The notes below the pieces were generated by a model. That model was not told the origin of the DNA. It saw only the letters and a list, made by a program, of their open reading frames with translations, and ran no database searches. A stretch of 64,000 bases of DNA from Ardenticatenales bacterium (GTDB lineage: Bacteria > Chloroflexota > Anaerolineae > Epilineales > Epilineaceae), in contig JADYYS010000006.1 of NCBI GenBank assembly GCA_020853525.1, positions 62,001-126,000 on the forward strand. Direction: 5' to 3'. Below are positions 16,885-26,044 of this stretch, in pieces. The translations under genes were made by a program, and so were the position numbers. Each line of letters begins with the position of its first letter. Positions within the stretch are counted from its first letter, which is position 1.

Positions 16885-18108
16885 ATGTGGTCCATGTGGT
16901 CGTTGATCTCCTACATCCTGCTCGTCGGCTTCGCGCTGCAGCTTGTGGTGTTCGCGATGCTGACGGTCTCGTTGCGGCGGCGCAAGCAGCGCTCGCCGTC
17001 GCTGCCGCCGACGGGCTGGCACATGGGGCCAGTGGACGTGCAGGACAACCGGCTCACGGTGTACGCGGACGGGACGTCGCTCTACGACGCGATGCTCGAG
17101 GCGATCCGGGGCGCCACGGACGAGATCCTCTTCGAGACGTTCATCTGGAAGGACGACGAGGTCGGCACGGCGTTTCGCGGCGCGCTCGCCGAGCGAGCCG
17201 AGGCGGGGGTGGCGGTCTGGGTGATCTACGACACGCTGGCCAACGTCGTCGTCCCGGCGGCGTTCTTCGACCTGCCGGCGCCGATCCGCGTCCTGCGCTA
17301 TCGGGCGTGGCGGGAGTGGTGGTTCGCGTTCAACCCGCGCAACTACGGTCGCGATCACCGCAAGATCCTCGTCGTCGACCGCAAGGTCGGCTTCGTGGGC
17401 GGCTACAACATCGGGACGCTCTACCGCGACGTCTGGCGCGACACGCACGTGCGAATCGAGGGGGGCGAGACGCTCGACCTGGCGTTCGCCTTCGCCGACT
17501 TCTGGCACAGCTGCGCCGAGCCCAACCAGCCACGGCCGGCGCTGCCGCAGCGGCCGTGGTCGCCGTTCGTGCGGGTTCACCGCAACGAGCCGCGCAAGCT
17601 CCTGTTCCCTATCCGGGCGATCTACGTCGAGGCGATCGAGCACGCCCACCGCTCGATCAATATGACGCACGCCTATTTTGTCCCCGACCCGGCCATCCTG
17701 GCTGCCCTCAAGCGCGCCGCGGCCCGCGGCGTCGACGTCCGCGTCCTCGTGCCGTGGGAATCGAACCACCTGTTGGCCGACTGGCTTTCGCGGCACCTCT
17801 ACGACGAGTGCCTCCGCAGCGGCATCCGGCTGTTCCTCTACCAGGGCGCGATGATCCACTCCAAGACCGCCGTCATCGACGGGCTCTGGACGATGATCGG
17901 CACGGCGAACATGGACCGGCTGAGCCTGGCGGGGAACTATGAGATCAACGTCGAGGTCTTCGACGCCGACCTCGGCGTCCAAATGGAACGGCTCTTCGAG
18001 CGCGACCTGGCGAACGCGCGCGAGCTGACGCTGCTCGAGTGGCGGGCGCGGCCGTGGGCGGCGCGGGCGACGGAGGCGGTGTTGTCGCCGTTGTGGGTGT
18101 TTGTGTGA
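16885..18108 (+). CDS. Cardiolipin synthase / phospholipase D-family protein
   Basis: This 407-residue protein has one N-terminal membrane helix (LISYILLVGFALQLVVFAML) and two HKD motifs: H158-R-K-I-L-V-V-D and H325-S-K-T-A-V-I-D, the second followed by GTANMDRLS. Both catalytic histidines are present, which fits an active bacterial Cls that condenses phosphatidylglycerol (or phosphatidylethanolamine) into cardiolipin at the membrane. It is shorter than E. coli ClsA, with one instead of two N-terminal helices, and more like ClsB-type enzymes. It is divergent from the MoxR gene. Confidence 0.9.
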   Translation: MWSMWSLISYILLVGFALQLVVFAMLTVSLRRRKQRSPSLPPTGWHMGPVDVQDNRLTVYADGTSLYDAMLEAIRGATDEILFETFIWKDDEVGTAFRGALAERAEAGVAVWVIYDTLANVVVPAAFFDLPAPIRVLRYRAWREWWFAFNPRNYGRDHRKILVVDRKVGFVGGYNIGTLYRDVWRDTHVRIEGGETLDLAFAFADFWHSCAEPNQPRPALPQRPWSPFVRVHRNEPRKLLFPIRAIYVEAIEHAHRSINMTHAYFVPDPAILAALKRAAARGVDVRVLVPWESNHLLADWLSRHLYDECLRSGIRLFLYQGAMIHSKTAVIDGLWTMIGTANMDRLSLAGNYEINVEVFDADLGVQMERLFERDLANARELTLLEWRARPWAARATEAVLSPLWVFV

Positions 18109-18323
18109 CGCTCGACCGGTTGCCTGTCGCATCGCAGCTCGACCGCGGCACGTGATTCTGGCCGCGTGCAAACACAACCGCGCTCGTTCGGTAACGCGCC
18201 GCTAACACGATGGCGCTATCCTCGTCCCTGGGCGGCATCCGCATCCGGGTCGACTCCGACGCCCGATTGCCGCACCCCACATGTGATCGCCCCGCTGGCG
18301 GGCGTCGGACGAAGAGGCAACAT

Positions 18324-19256
18324 GTGAGCGAACAACCACTACCCTGGACCGCCATCCGCCGCCGCCGTCTCGATCGCATCGGCCAGCGGATCGCCGTGCG
18401 CCGCTTCGCCGGCTCGCGGGCGCTGGCCGAAACGTTGGATCGGCCGCTGCGCATCGCCCACCTGACGGACCTGCACGTCGGGACGGTGACGCCGCACGCC
18501 GCACAGCTGGCGGCGATCGAGGCGGTCAACGCGGCGGAGCCGGACCTTGTGTTCCTGACCGGCGACTACGTCTGCCACAGCCTGGAGCACCTGGATGAGC
18601 TGCACGATGCGCTGCGCCGGGTGGCGGCGCCGATGGTCGGTGTCCTCGGCAACCACGACCACTGGTGCGGCGCACCGGCCGTGCGGCGGGCGCTGGAAGG
18701 CGCCGGCGTCGACGTGTTGGTCAACGAGACGCGCGTTCTCGAGATCGGCGGGCAGCGGTTGCAGATCGTGGGCGTCGACGACGGCCGGACAGGGCATGCC
18801 GACGTCGAGCATGCGGTGCGCGACGTCGCGTCCGGCCTGCCGACGATCGGCCTGAGCCACGTACCGCACGAAGCCGACGCGCTGTGGGAGCACGGCGTCA
18901 GCCTGGTGCTGTCGGGCCACACGCACTCCGGCCAGGTGGCCGTCGGGCGGATGAACGAACTCTTCCTGGCCGGGTTGGGCGGCCACCGCTACATCCACGG
19001 CTTGTACGGCGACCGTTGGGGTCGACGCTTCCCGGGCGCGGTATACGTCAGCGCCGGGATCGGTGCGGCGGTGATGGCGGTGCGGATGGGCGATCGGGCG
19101 CGGCGCGAGGTCGCCCTGTTCGAGCTCGGCGCGCTGCCGGGCGATTTCGACGAACACCACGCCGAACAGGATCCGCGTCCGGTCGGACGCGCGCTGGCGC
19201 AGGCGGAGTGGGAGCTCTGGCGGTCGCGACTGCGCGGGGGGTGGCTCAAGGCCTGA
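18324..19256 (+). CDS. Calcineurin-like metallophosphoesterase
   Basis: This is a 310-residue protein from a GTG with GAAGAGG just upstream. The metal-binding motifs appear in order: IAHLTDLHVG (D-x-H), TGDYVCHS (GD), LGNHDHW (GNHD), and SGHTHSGQ (GHTH). This is the YkuE/YaeI-like branch, whose members are two-metal phosphodiesterases, some acting on UDP-diacylglucosamine or other lipid substrates. The characterised E. coli and Bacillus relatives have membrane or Tat signals; I see only a basic N-terminus here. Following the cardiolipin synthase gene, a lipid-related role is possible but unproven. The spacer before it (about 215 bases) shows nothing clear. Confidence 0.85.
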   Translation: MSEQPLPWTAIRRRRLDRIGQRIAVRRFAGSRALAETLDRPLRIAHLTDLHVGTVTPHAAQLAAIEAVNAAEPDLVFLTGDYVCHSLEHLDELHDALRRVAAPMVGVLGNHDHWCGAPAVRRALEGAGVDVLVNETRVLEIGGQRLQIVGVDDGRTGHADVEHAVRDVASGLPTIGLSHVPHEADALWEHGVSLVLSGHTHSGQVAVGRMNELFLAGLGGHRYIHGLYGDRWGRRFPGAVYVSAGIGAAVMAVRMGDRARREVALFELGALPGDFDEHHAEQDPRPVGRALAQAEWELWRSRLRGGWLKA

Positions 19257-19317
19257 CGCGGTGCGGGGGTGTCTCTTCGGCGGAAACCCTTCCGCTATCC
19301 GGCGGGCACCCGTCCCC

Positions 19318-19323
19318 TATAAT
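19318..19323 (+). promoter_or_regulatory. -10 box upstream of the M1 aminopeptidase gene
   Basis: A perfect TATAAT lies 35 bases before the ATG, with GGAG between them. No good -35 match is found at 16-18 bases. It would start the aminopeptidase, M24 peptidase and ribA transcript. Confidence 0.4.
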
Positions 19324-19358
19324 GTCGCATTCGCGCCCCCTTGCGCCGGAGTCTCGTG

Positions 19359-22160
19359 ATGTCCAACGACACCCATGCCTGCTCCCTGCATGCCGACGGC
19401 TTCACGCTGCCGGGTGCCGCCAAGCACTTTCCGCCCGATCTCGAGCTAGAGCCCGTCCACCTGGCGCTCGATCTGAGCGTCGACGTGCTCGGCGAGGCCG
19501 TGAGCGGCACGGCGACGACGACGGTCCGCAGCCGGCACGACGGTGCGTCCGAGCTGACGCTGCACGCAGTCGACCTCGACGGCGTCGTCGTGCGCGACCC
19601 CGACGGCCATGCGATGACGTCGTCGTACGACGGCGCGGTGATCACCGTGCGTTGGCCCGAGGGCGTGGCGCGGGGCGAGACGCGGCGGGTTGCGGTGGCG
19701 TATCGCGCTGTCCGGCCGATCGCCGGCCTCGTCTTCAGCCGCCCGACGGACGAGGTGCCCGATGCCGCGACCTTCGTCGTCTCCGATCACGAGACCGAGC
19801 GCGCCCGCTACTGGCTGCCGTGCGTCGACCTGCCGAACGCGCGCACGCGGCTCGATATCCGGCTGCGGGCCGACGCGCGCTTCACGATCCTGGCGAACGG
19901 CGCGCTCGTCGGCGAGACGGACAACGGCGATGGGACGAAGTCGGCCCACTGGCGGCTCGACTTCCCGTGTCCGAGCTACCTGCTGTGTTTCGCCGTCGGC
20001 GACTTCGTGCGCTGCGACGACGGCGAGGTCGACGGCGTGCCCATCGCCTACTTCGGCACCGCGCCGGCCACGCCCGACGACCTGCGACGTTCGTTCGGCC
20101 GGACCGGGGCGATGCTGCGCTGGCTGAACGGCCGCCTCGGCACGCCGTACCCGTTCCCGAAGTACTTCCAGATCGCGCTGCCCGGGATCGGTGGGGCGAT
20201 GGAGAACATCTCGCTCGTCACCTGGGATGGCCGCTACGTCCTCGACGAAACCCTGGCCCTCGAGCTGACGCGCAACGTCGACGACGTCAACGTCCACGAG
20301 ATGGCCCACGCCTGGTTCGGCGATGCGATCGTCTGCCGCGACTTTGCCCACGCCTGGTTGAAGGAATCCTGGGCCACGTACATCGAGCAGGTCTGGTTCG
20401 ACGACGTGGCCGGCGCCGACGAGGGTCGCTACCAGATCTGGCGCGATGCGCAGGCCTATCTGGACGAGGCGGACAACCGCTACCAGCGCCCGCTCGTGGC
20501 GCGGACGTTCAACAGCTCCTGGCAGATGTACGACCGTCACCTCTACCCCGGCGGGGCATGCCGACTCCACACCCTGCGCCATGAGCTCGGCGACGCGCTG
20601 TTCTGGGAGGGCGTGCAAGCCTACGTCCGGCAGCACGTCGGCGGCGTCGTCGAGACCGATGACTTCCGCCGCGCGCTCGAGGCGGTCTCAGGCCGGAGCC
20701 TTGGGCAGTTCTTCGATCAGTGGTTTTACAGTCCCGGCTACCCGGACATCAAGGTCACGTTCAGCCACGACGCCGACAAGGGTCAGGGCACGTTCACGAT
20801 CGAGCAGACTCAGTCCTCCGGCACTGCCAAGTCGGGTTCGGCCGCGTCGGCAACCGCATCCACGAGCGCGTCGTCCACGGCCGTCGATGCCGCGCCGGCG
20901 GTGCCCGTCTTCAGCCTCTCGACGGCTGTCGGCTGGACGATCGACGGGGTGCACCACACCGCGCCGGTGAAGATCTCCGAGGCCCGCCACACCGTCGTCG
21001 TGCCGATGGCCAAGGCGCCCGAGATCGTCCGCTTCGATCCGGGCTGCACGATCCTGCACAAGCTCACCTTCTCGCCCGGCGACGCGCTGCTCCGAACCCA
21101 GCTCACCGGGGCGAGCGACGTCATCGGCCGGATCCTGGCCGGCCGGGAGCTCTGCGCGACCGGCAAGCGCGCGAACGTCGAGGCCGTCGCCGCCGCGTAC
21201 GGAAGCGAACCGTTCTGGGGCGTGCGCGTCGAGTGGGCCGGCGCGCTCGGCAGGGCCGGCACGGATGCGGCGATCGCGGCGCTCACCCGGATCGTGGCCA
21301 CCGAAGCCGATCCGCGCGTTCAGGCCGCCGTGATGGGCGCCGCCGCCGGCTACCGGGACGCCGGCCTCGCCAGGGCCGTCGCCGACCGCTTGGCCAGCGG
21401 CCTGCCCCACCTCGCCGCCGCCGCCGCCTACCGCGCGCTCGGTGCCCAGCGCGACGCTGCGCCGCTCGACGTGCTGCTCGCCGGCGCCGCCGCGGCGCGC
21501 TACGCCGGCCACACCCAGGGCGGCGCGCTCGCCGGCCTGGCGATGACGCGCACGGACGCGGCTTACGCCCCGCTCCTGGCGGCCACGCACGTCGGTGCGA
21601 CACCCGAGGACGCGCGGTTCCACGCCGTGCCCGCGTTGGCCGAGTGGGCCGCCACGCGCCCGCGCGACAGCCGGGAGCGGACGGCGACGGTCGAACGCCT
21701 CGAGGACCTGCTGCGCGATCCGAACGAACGCGTTCGGAATGCGGCGGTGCGCGGCTTGGCGACGCTCGGCGCGGGCGCGGGCGCGATCGAGCGCTTCCGC
21801 AAGACCCAGCCGGCGCAGGACCACTTCGTCGTCGACCGTCTCCTCCGCCAGGCCCGCGCCGGCGGCGATGAGAAGGTGGCGGGACTCGAGAAGCAGCTCG
21901 AGGGGCTGCGGGACGAGGTGCGCAAGATGCGCGATACCGTCGAGGGGCTCGAGGCGAAAACATCGCCGGTCGTCGCGGAAGCGGGCTCGGCGACGGCGGG
22001 CGGCAAGGGCGGCCGGCGCCGCAAGGCCGGCAAGCGCGACAAACACGACAAGGATGGCAAGAGGGTCCGAAAGGACACGGAGACAACAGCGAGCCTGACA
22101 GCGGGCCCAACGGCGAGCCCGACGGCGGACGATCAATTCACCGTCGAAGGGGAACGCTGA
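19359..22160 (+). CDS. M1-family zinc aminopeptidase with HEAT-like and Lys-rich C-terminal regions
   Basis: This is a 933-residue protein. The catalytic domain is complete: GAMEN at 279-283, zinc ligands H313-E-M-A-H317, and E336 eighteen residues later. It should cleave single N-terminal residues from peptides. A Ser/Ala/Thr-rich insert lies near 490-515. The C-terminal half (about 600-820) contains alpha-helical repeats of the HEAT type (AAVMGAAAGYRDAGLARAVA, RVRNAAVRGLATL), then a coiled coil (LEKQLEGLRDEVRKMRDTVEGLE) and a very basic tail. No signal peptide is seen, so it is probably cytosolic. It contrasts with the inactivated M1 protein at the left edge. Its stop overlaps the next start (TGATG), which implies coupling. 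Confidence 0.93.
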   Translation: MSNDTHACSLHADGFTLPGAAKHFPPDLELEPVHLALDLSVDVLGEAVSGTATTTVRSRHDGASELTLHAVDLDGVVVRDPDGHAMTSSYDGAVITVRWPEGVARGETRRVAVAYRAVRPIAGLVFSRPTDEVPDAATFVVSDHETERARYWLPCVDLPNARTRLDIRLRADARFTILANGALVGETDNGDGTKSAHWRLDFPCPSYLLCFAVGDFVRCDDGEVDGVPIAYFGTAPATPDDLRRSFGRTGAMLRWLNGRLGTPYPFPKYFQIALPGIGGAMENISLVTWDGRYVLDETLALELTRNVDDVNVHEMAHAWFGDAIVCRDFAHAWLKESWATYIEQVWFDDVAGADEGRYQIWRDAQAYLDEADNRYQRPLVARTFNSSWQMYDRHLYPGGACRLHTLRHELGDALFWEGVQAYVRQHVGGVVETDDFRRALEAVSGRSLGQFFDQWFYSPGYPDIKVTFSHDADKGQGTFTIEQTQSSGTAKSGSAASATASTSASSTAVDAAPAVPVFSLSTAVGWTIDGVHHTAPVKISEARHTVVVPMAKAPEIVRFDPGCTILHKLTFSPGDALLRTQLTGASDVIGRILAGRELCATGKRANVEAVAAAYGSEPFWGVRVEWAGALGRAGTDAAIAALTRIVATEADPRVQAAVMGAAAGYRDAGLARAVADRLASGLPHLAAAAAYRALGAQRDAAPLDVLLAGAAAARYAGHTQGGALAGLAMTRTDAAYAPLLAATHVGATPEDARFHAVPALAEWAATRPRDSRERTATVERLEDLLRDPNERVRNAAVRGLATLGAGAGAIERFRKTQPAQDHFVVDRLLRQARAGGDEKVAGLEKQLEGLRDEVRKMRDTVEGLEAKTSPVVAEAGSATAGGKGGRRRKAGKRDKHDKDGKRVRKDTETTASLTAGPTASPTADDQFTVEGER

Positions 22161-23272
22161 TGCAGCACACCGAGCGCCTAGCGCAGCTCCGCGAGGCCAT
22201 CGGCGCGGCCGGGCTCGACGCGATCGCGGTTATCCCCGGACCGAACTTGGTCTACCTGACCGGCCTGCACTTCCATCTGAGCGAGCGGGCGACGATCCTC
22301 CTCGTGCCGCGCCACGGCCGGTGCGCGTTCGTCGTGCCGGCGCTCGAAGAGACGAAGGCGCTCTCGCTGCCGTTCGACGCCGCGCTCTTCCCGTGGCCGG
22401 ACGCGGATGGGCCGGCGACGGCGATCACGGCCGCCGCGGCGATCCTCGGTCTCGGCGGCAAGCGCCTCGGCGTCGAGGGTCGTCGAATCCGATTCCTGGA
22501 ACTGGACGCGCTCGCCCGCAGCGGCTTCCCGCCACGCGTCGAGAACGGCGACGGCGTGTTCGCGACGCTGCGGATGGCCAAGGACGAGGACGAGCTCGAC
22601 GCGATGCGCCAAGCGGTCGGCGTGGCCGAGGCGGCGTTCGCGGCGACGCTCGCGTTCATTCGCCCGGGCGTGACGGAGAAGGAGGTCGCCGCCGAGCTGA
22701 TGGTCCGGACGCTGAACGCCGGCTCGGGCGAGCTGCCGTTCCAGCCAATCATCGCCAGCGGCCCGAACGGCGCGAACCCGCACGCCGGCGCCGGGACGCG
22801 GATGCTGGCCGCGGGCGACGTCGTGACGATCGACTGGGGCGCGACGGTCGACGGCTACGCATCCGACCTGACGCGCTGCGTCGTGATCGCCGGCGCCGAG
22901 CCGGACCCGCGGCTCGTCGCGGCGTACGAAGCGGTGCGTGCGGCCAACGAGGCCGGGCGGGCGGCGGCGCGGCCGGGGGGGACGGGGCAGGATGTGGACC
23001 GGGCAGCGCGCCAGGCCATCGTCGACGCGGGTCTGGGCGCGTACTTCATCCACCGCACGGGTCACGGCCTCGGCCTCGAGGGCCATGAAGAGCCCGACAT
23101 GAACGAGGGGAGCCTTGTGCTGCTGACACCCGGGATGACGTTCACGGTGGAGCCGGGCGTCTACATTCCGGGCATCGGCGGGGTGCGGATCGAGGACGAT
23201 GTCGTGATCACGGCCGACGGCTCGGAGACGCTGACGACGCTGTCGCGGGAGCTGTTGGTCGTCGGTGGCTGA
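22160..23272 (+). CDS. M24-family peptidase (Xaa-Pro aminopeptidase-like)
   Basis: This 370-residue creatinase/prolidase-fold protein has an N-terminal domain (GPNLVYLTGLHFHLSERATIL) followed by the pita-bread catalytic domain. Metal ligands are visible in TIDWGATVDGYASDLTR (two Asp), HRTGHGLGLEGHE (His), FTVEPGVYIPG (Glu) and VRIEDDVV (Glu). It should be a dinuclear metal enzyme that removes N-terminal residues before proline. Together with the M1 enzyme it would complete peptide degradation in the cytosol. The start codon shares a base with the preceding stop. Confidence 0.9.
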   Translation: MQHTERLAQLREAIGAAGLDAIAVIPGPNLVYLTGLHFHLSERATILLVPRHGRCAFVVPALEETKALSLPFDAALFPWPDADGPATAITAAAAILGLGGKRLGVEGRRIRFLELDALARSGFPPRVENGDGVFATLRMAKDEDELDAMRQAVGVAEAAFAATLAFIRPGVTEKEVAAELMVRTLNAGSGELPFQPIIASGPNGANPHAGAGTRMLAAGDVVTIDWGATVDGYASDLTRCVVIAGAEPDPRLVAAYEAVRAANEAGRAAARPGGTGQDVDRAARQAIVDAGLGAYFIHRTGHGLGLEGHEEPDMNEGSLVLLTPGMTFTVEPGVYIPGIGGVRIEDDVVITADGSETLTTLSRELLVVGG

Positions 23273-23918
23273 CGCGACGGACACGAAGGGCGCGCCGCTT
23301 CCGCCCATTCGCGAGTTGACGCACGCGCGGATTCCAACCGCGGTCGGTGCGTTCCAGCTGCGGCTGTACGCCAACGACGTCGACGAGAAGGAGCACCTGG
23401 CGCTCGTCGCCGGCGACATCGGCGACGGCGAGTCCGTGCTGGTCCGCGTGCACTCGGAGTGCTTCACCGGCGAGGTCGTCGGCTCGCTGCGCTGCGACTG
23501 CGGCCCGCAGCTGGCGCGCGCGATCGATCTGATCGCCGGCGAGGGGCGCGGTGTGATCGTCTACCTGCGCCAGGAGGGCCGCGGCATCGGCCTGGCCGAC
23601 AAGCTGCGCGCCTACAACCTCCAGGACGAGGGTCTCGACACCGTCGATGCCAACCTGGCCCTCGGCCACGGCGCGGACGACCGCGACTACACGCTGGCGG
23701 CGGCGATCCTGCACGCGCTGGGTGTCCGCTCCGTGCGGCTGCTGACGAACAACCCCGCCAAGGTGGCGAGCCTGCAGGCGAACGGCCTTGACGTCGTGGA
23801 GCGCGTGCCGATGGGGCGGTTCGAGACGGCGGAGAACGCGGGGTATCTGCGGGCGAAGGTGGAGCGGATGGGGCATTTGGGGGGGGAGGGCGATCGGCAG
23901 GGACTGCCGGACGCTTAG
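23265..23918 (+). CDS. ribA: GTP cyclohydrolase II (riboflavin biosynthesis)
   Basis: This 217-residue protein carries the RibA zinc site (CFTGEVVGSLRCDCG, three Cys), the catalytic stretch YLRQEGRGIGLADKLRAYNLQ written here in part as RQEGRGIGL, and LLTNNPAK. It converts GTP to the diamino-pyrimidinone that starts riboflavin synthesis. It is the stand-alone form, not fused to RibB. The GTG start lies inside the end of the M24 gene (8-base overlap). A run of eight G residues near the 3' end (23879-23886) could be prone to slippage. It converges with the zinc-ribbon gene with only four bases between them. Confidence 0.93.
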   Translation: MADATDTKGAPLPPIRELTHARIPTAVGAFQLRLYANDVDEKEHLALVAGDIGDGESVLVRVHSECFTGEVVGSLRCDCGPQLARAIDLIAGEGRGVIVYLRQEGRGIGLADKLRAYNLQDEGLDTVDANLALGHGADDRDYTLAAAILHALGVRSVRLLTNNPAKVASLQANGLDVVERVPMGRFETAENAGYLRAKVERMGHLGGEGDRQGLPDA

Positions 23919-23922
23919 CGCA

Positions 23923-24606
23923 TCATTCGAAGGCACCGGACCATGCGAACAGGGCCACGGTCGCGGCCGCGGTGAGCAGCAGGACGATCACGAGCCCCAC
24001 CGCCGGGCCACTCCAACGTGCGTGCATCGATGACCCGGGCCGCGCCCGATCGGGCAGGTCCATCGGCTCCCCGACGACGATCGCGGTCCGCATCGCTTCG
24101 TACTGCCGGCGCGCCCGGGCCAGATCGGCGGCGGCCACGTACTCGACGTAGGCCTGGTGCAGGCAGATGACCACCGTTGCCGCACCGGAGATCCACCACA
24201 TCGGCGTCATCGTACCGCGGCCGACGCTGAAGACCTGCAGCGCGACGACGACGAAGGCGGTCACGATCCAGAGTACCGCATGCCATACGCTCGGCGCCCG
24301 GCGGGTCACCAATCGCCCGAGCACGTACAGGCCCGGCTGCGCAAGGCGCTTGCGCTCTGCCTGCCACGCTGCCTCGAGCTCCTTCCGTGCCTGCGCGCGT
24401 TGGTCGGCCGGCAGCGGCCAGCGCCCTGCGGCCCACGCCGCGCCCAGCCCCTCCCAGCCGGGGATCGCGACGGCGTCCGTGCGCGTCGGGCCGTGCTGCA
24501 GCAGCAGGAGGCGGCCGCAGTCCGTGCAGGTCACGTTGTCAGCATCGTCGGGCGCATCGAGGATTGCGCTGCACTCCGGGCAAATCGTCGTCGACGTCAG
24601 GTTCAC
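23923..24606 (-). CDS. Zinc-ribbon membrane protein of unknown function
   Basis: This 227-residue protein starts from a GTG (an earlier GTG would add 17 residues; neither has a strong ribosome-binding site). An N-terminal zinc ribbon CPEC, then CTDC about 15 residues on, is followed by a charged helical region (RKELEAAWQAERKRL). Two hydrophobic helices (VWHAVLWIVTAFVVVALQVF and MWWISGAATVVICLHQAYV), a short cytosolic loop and a final C-terminal helix complete it. I do not recognise the family. It follows the sarcosine-oxidase-like gene closely on the same strand and may be cotranscribed. Confidence 0.7.
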   Translation of the reverse strand: MNLTSTTICPECSAILDAPDDADNVTCTDCGRLLLLQHGPTRTDAVAIPGWEGLGAAWAAGRWPLPADQRAQARKELEAAWQAERKRLAQPGLYVLGRLVTRRAPSVWHAVLWIVTAFVVVALQVFSVGRGTMTPMWWISGAATVVICLHQAYVEYVAAADLARARRQYEAMRTAIVVGEPMDLPDRARPGSSMHARWSGPAVGLVIVLLLTAAATVALFAWSGAFE

Positions 24607-24666
24607 TGTGGATCCAGCCTTGTTCGTAGCTGTGCCGACACAACCGTCGGCACGCACGGGAGCGGC

Positions 24667-25950
24667 TTACGCCGAATGCGCACCGCCCGTTTCGATCGAT
24701 GCGATCGGAACGGTCCCACTCCGTTGCGCCGGCTGGAACGGCGTCGCCGTCGTCCCGTCCCCCATCGCCCACCCCGCCAGCATCCGTCCCGTCCACGGCG
24801 CAAACTTGAACGCGTGCCCGGAGCACGCCGCCCCGACGATGATCCGCGGATCGTCCGGCAGCGGGCCGAGGAGAAAGCCGTGGTCGGGCGTCATCGTGTA
24901 CAGACACGTCATGCCGCCCAACACGCCGCGCACCGGCACGGCCAGGCAGCGGTCGATCACGCCGAGCAGGGCGGCGACGGCGGGCGATGCGGCGTCGAAC
25001 GGCACCGCCTCGTCCGGATCGTCCGCCGCGCCGGATTGGCGATGGATGGCCGCCTTGAGGCCCGCGTGGCCGGACGCCGGCTGACCGAAGACCTCGGGCT
25101 CGTCCGCCCGGCCGACGCGCACCCAGTTGGGTGCCGTCGTCGGGTCGCCGTCGACATCCAGGAAGGCGACGGTCTGACGGAGCGGCGTCAACCGGCCCGC
25201 CAGCGCGGGCAGCAGCCGGCCGATCCACGCCCCGGCGGTCACGACGACGCGCTCCGCCAGCAGGGTGCCGGCGGCCGTCTCGACGACGACCGGGCCGCCC
25301 GCGTCACCCCTCGACCTGCGCCCAGCGTCGCGATCCGTGCCCAGTGCGTCGTCGCCGGTCCGACCGATCGCGCGCACCGGTGTTCCCTCGATGACCTCGA
25401 CGCCCCCCTCGCGCACCAGCCGCTCGAGGACCCGGATGACGTCCGCGGCCGCGATGACCGCGCCGGTGCGGTCATGCAGGGCGACGTCGCCGTCCTCGAT
25501 CCGCAGCCAGCCATCGGCGAGCGCGCGCGCCGTGGCGGGTGGGACGGCATCGATCGCGGCGCCGTCGATCTGCGCCACGGCAGCAGCGTATGCAGCGATC
25601 GGACCGGTTGCGGGACCGAAGAAGAACGTCGGGCGGGCCTGCCGGAGCGGCCGGCCGACCGCCGCCTCGAGCGCCGGCCAATCCTCGGCGTTCGCCTCGG
25701 CCATCGTCGCCACGAAGCGTGGATCGGCGTAGGTGCTTCGCGTGATCCGCGTCGGCCCGTGGCTCGAGCCGCGGTCGTGCGGGATCGCGAACCGGTCGAT
25801 CAGCCCGATGCGCGTCGTGCCCATGTGCGCAGTGCCGCCCTGCCCAGTGCCGCCCCGCCCAGTGCCGCGCCGTGCAAGCTGCCACGCCGTCGCCAACCCG
25901 TTCACCCCGCCGCCGATGACGAGGACGTCGAACCGCTTTGCCCCCGTCAT
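24667..25950 (-). CDS. Monomeric sarcosine oxidase-like FAD-dependent amine oxidase
   Basis: This 427-residue protein begins with the FAD-binding fold VLVIGGGVNGLATAWQLA. The active-site region HDRGSSHGPTRITRSTY matches the MSOX/SolA family. Cys349 in TCLYTMTPD corresponds to the Cys that covalently binds FAD in monomeric sarcosine oxidase, and CSGHAFKFAP matches the C-terminal substrate-site segment. It should oxidatively demethylate an N-methyl amino acid, releasing formaldehyde and H2O2; the substrate cannot be read off. I prefer the second ATG because AGAGG sits nine bases ahead of it. A Gly/Thr-rich insertion encoded by a 15-bp microrepeat lies between the first helix and second strand of the FAD fold. 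Confidence 0.85.
   Translation of the reverse strand: MTGAKRFDVLVIGGGVNGLATAWQLARRGTGRGGTGQGGTAHMGTTRIGLIDRFAIPHDRGSSHGPTRITRSTYADPRFVATMAEANAEDWPALEAAVGRPLRQARPTFFFGPATGPIAAYAAAVAQIDGAAIDAVPPATARALADGWLRIEDGDVALHDRTGAVIAAADVIRVLERLVREGGVEVIEGTPVRAIGRTGDDALGTDRDAGRRSRGDAGGPVVVETAAGTLLAERVVVTAGAWIGRLLPALAGRLTPLRQTVAFLDVDGDPTTAPNWVRVGRADEPEVFGQPASGHAGLKAAIHRQSGAADDPDEAVPFDAASPAVAALLGVIDRCLAVPVRGVLGGMTCLYTMTPDHGFLLGPLPDDPRIIVGAACSGHAFKFAPWTGRMLAGWAMGDGTTATPFQPAQRSGTVPIASIETGGAHSA
25830..25874. repeat. 15-bp tandem microrepeat, three copies, inside the oxidase gene
   Basis: The unit CAGTGCCGCCCTGCC is repeated twice with one change and a third time with several changes. On the coding strand it encodes a GGTGQ/GGTGR-like low-complexity loop in the FAD-binding domain. 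Copy number may vary. Confidence 0.75.
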
Positions 25951-25991
25951 CGCCGCCATCCTCTCTGCGACGCTGCGCCAAGAACAACGAA

Positions 25992-26017
25992 CGGGGCGGG
26001 CCGACCGGCCCGCCCCG
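25992..26017 (-). terminator. Intrinsic terminator of the RRM gene
   Basis: A perfect 11-bp stem (CGGGGCGGGCC and its complement) has a four-base loop. On the minus strand it is followed by TTCGTTGTTCTT. It lies 27 bases after the RRM stop codon. Confidence 0.85.
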
Positions 26018-26044
26018 CGTTCCGTGCACCGAACGATGCGACGG

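Noticed and set aside
16762-18177. N-terminal extension of the MoxR gene across the cardiolipin synthase region
   Set aside because: The frame is open, but the extension is low-complexity and antisense to a clear phospholipase D gene; the MoxR fold begins right after the ATG at 16761, which has a ribosome-binding site.
23923-24657. A longer start for the zinc-ribbon protein
   Set aside because: The extra 17 residues add an unrelated Cys and no signal; neither start has a strong ribosome-binding site, so the one next to the zinc ribbon is preferred.
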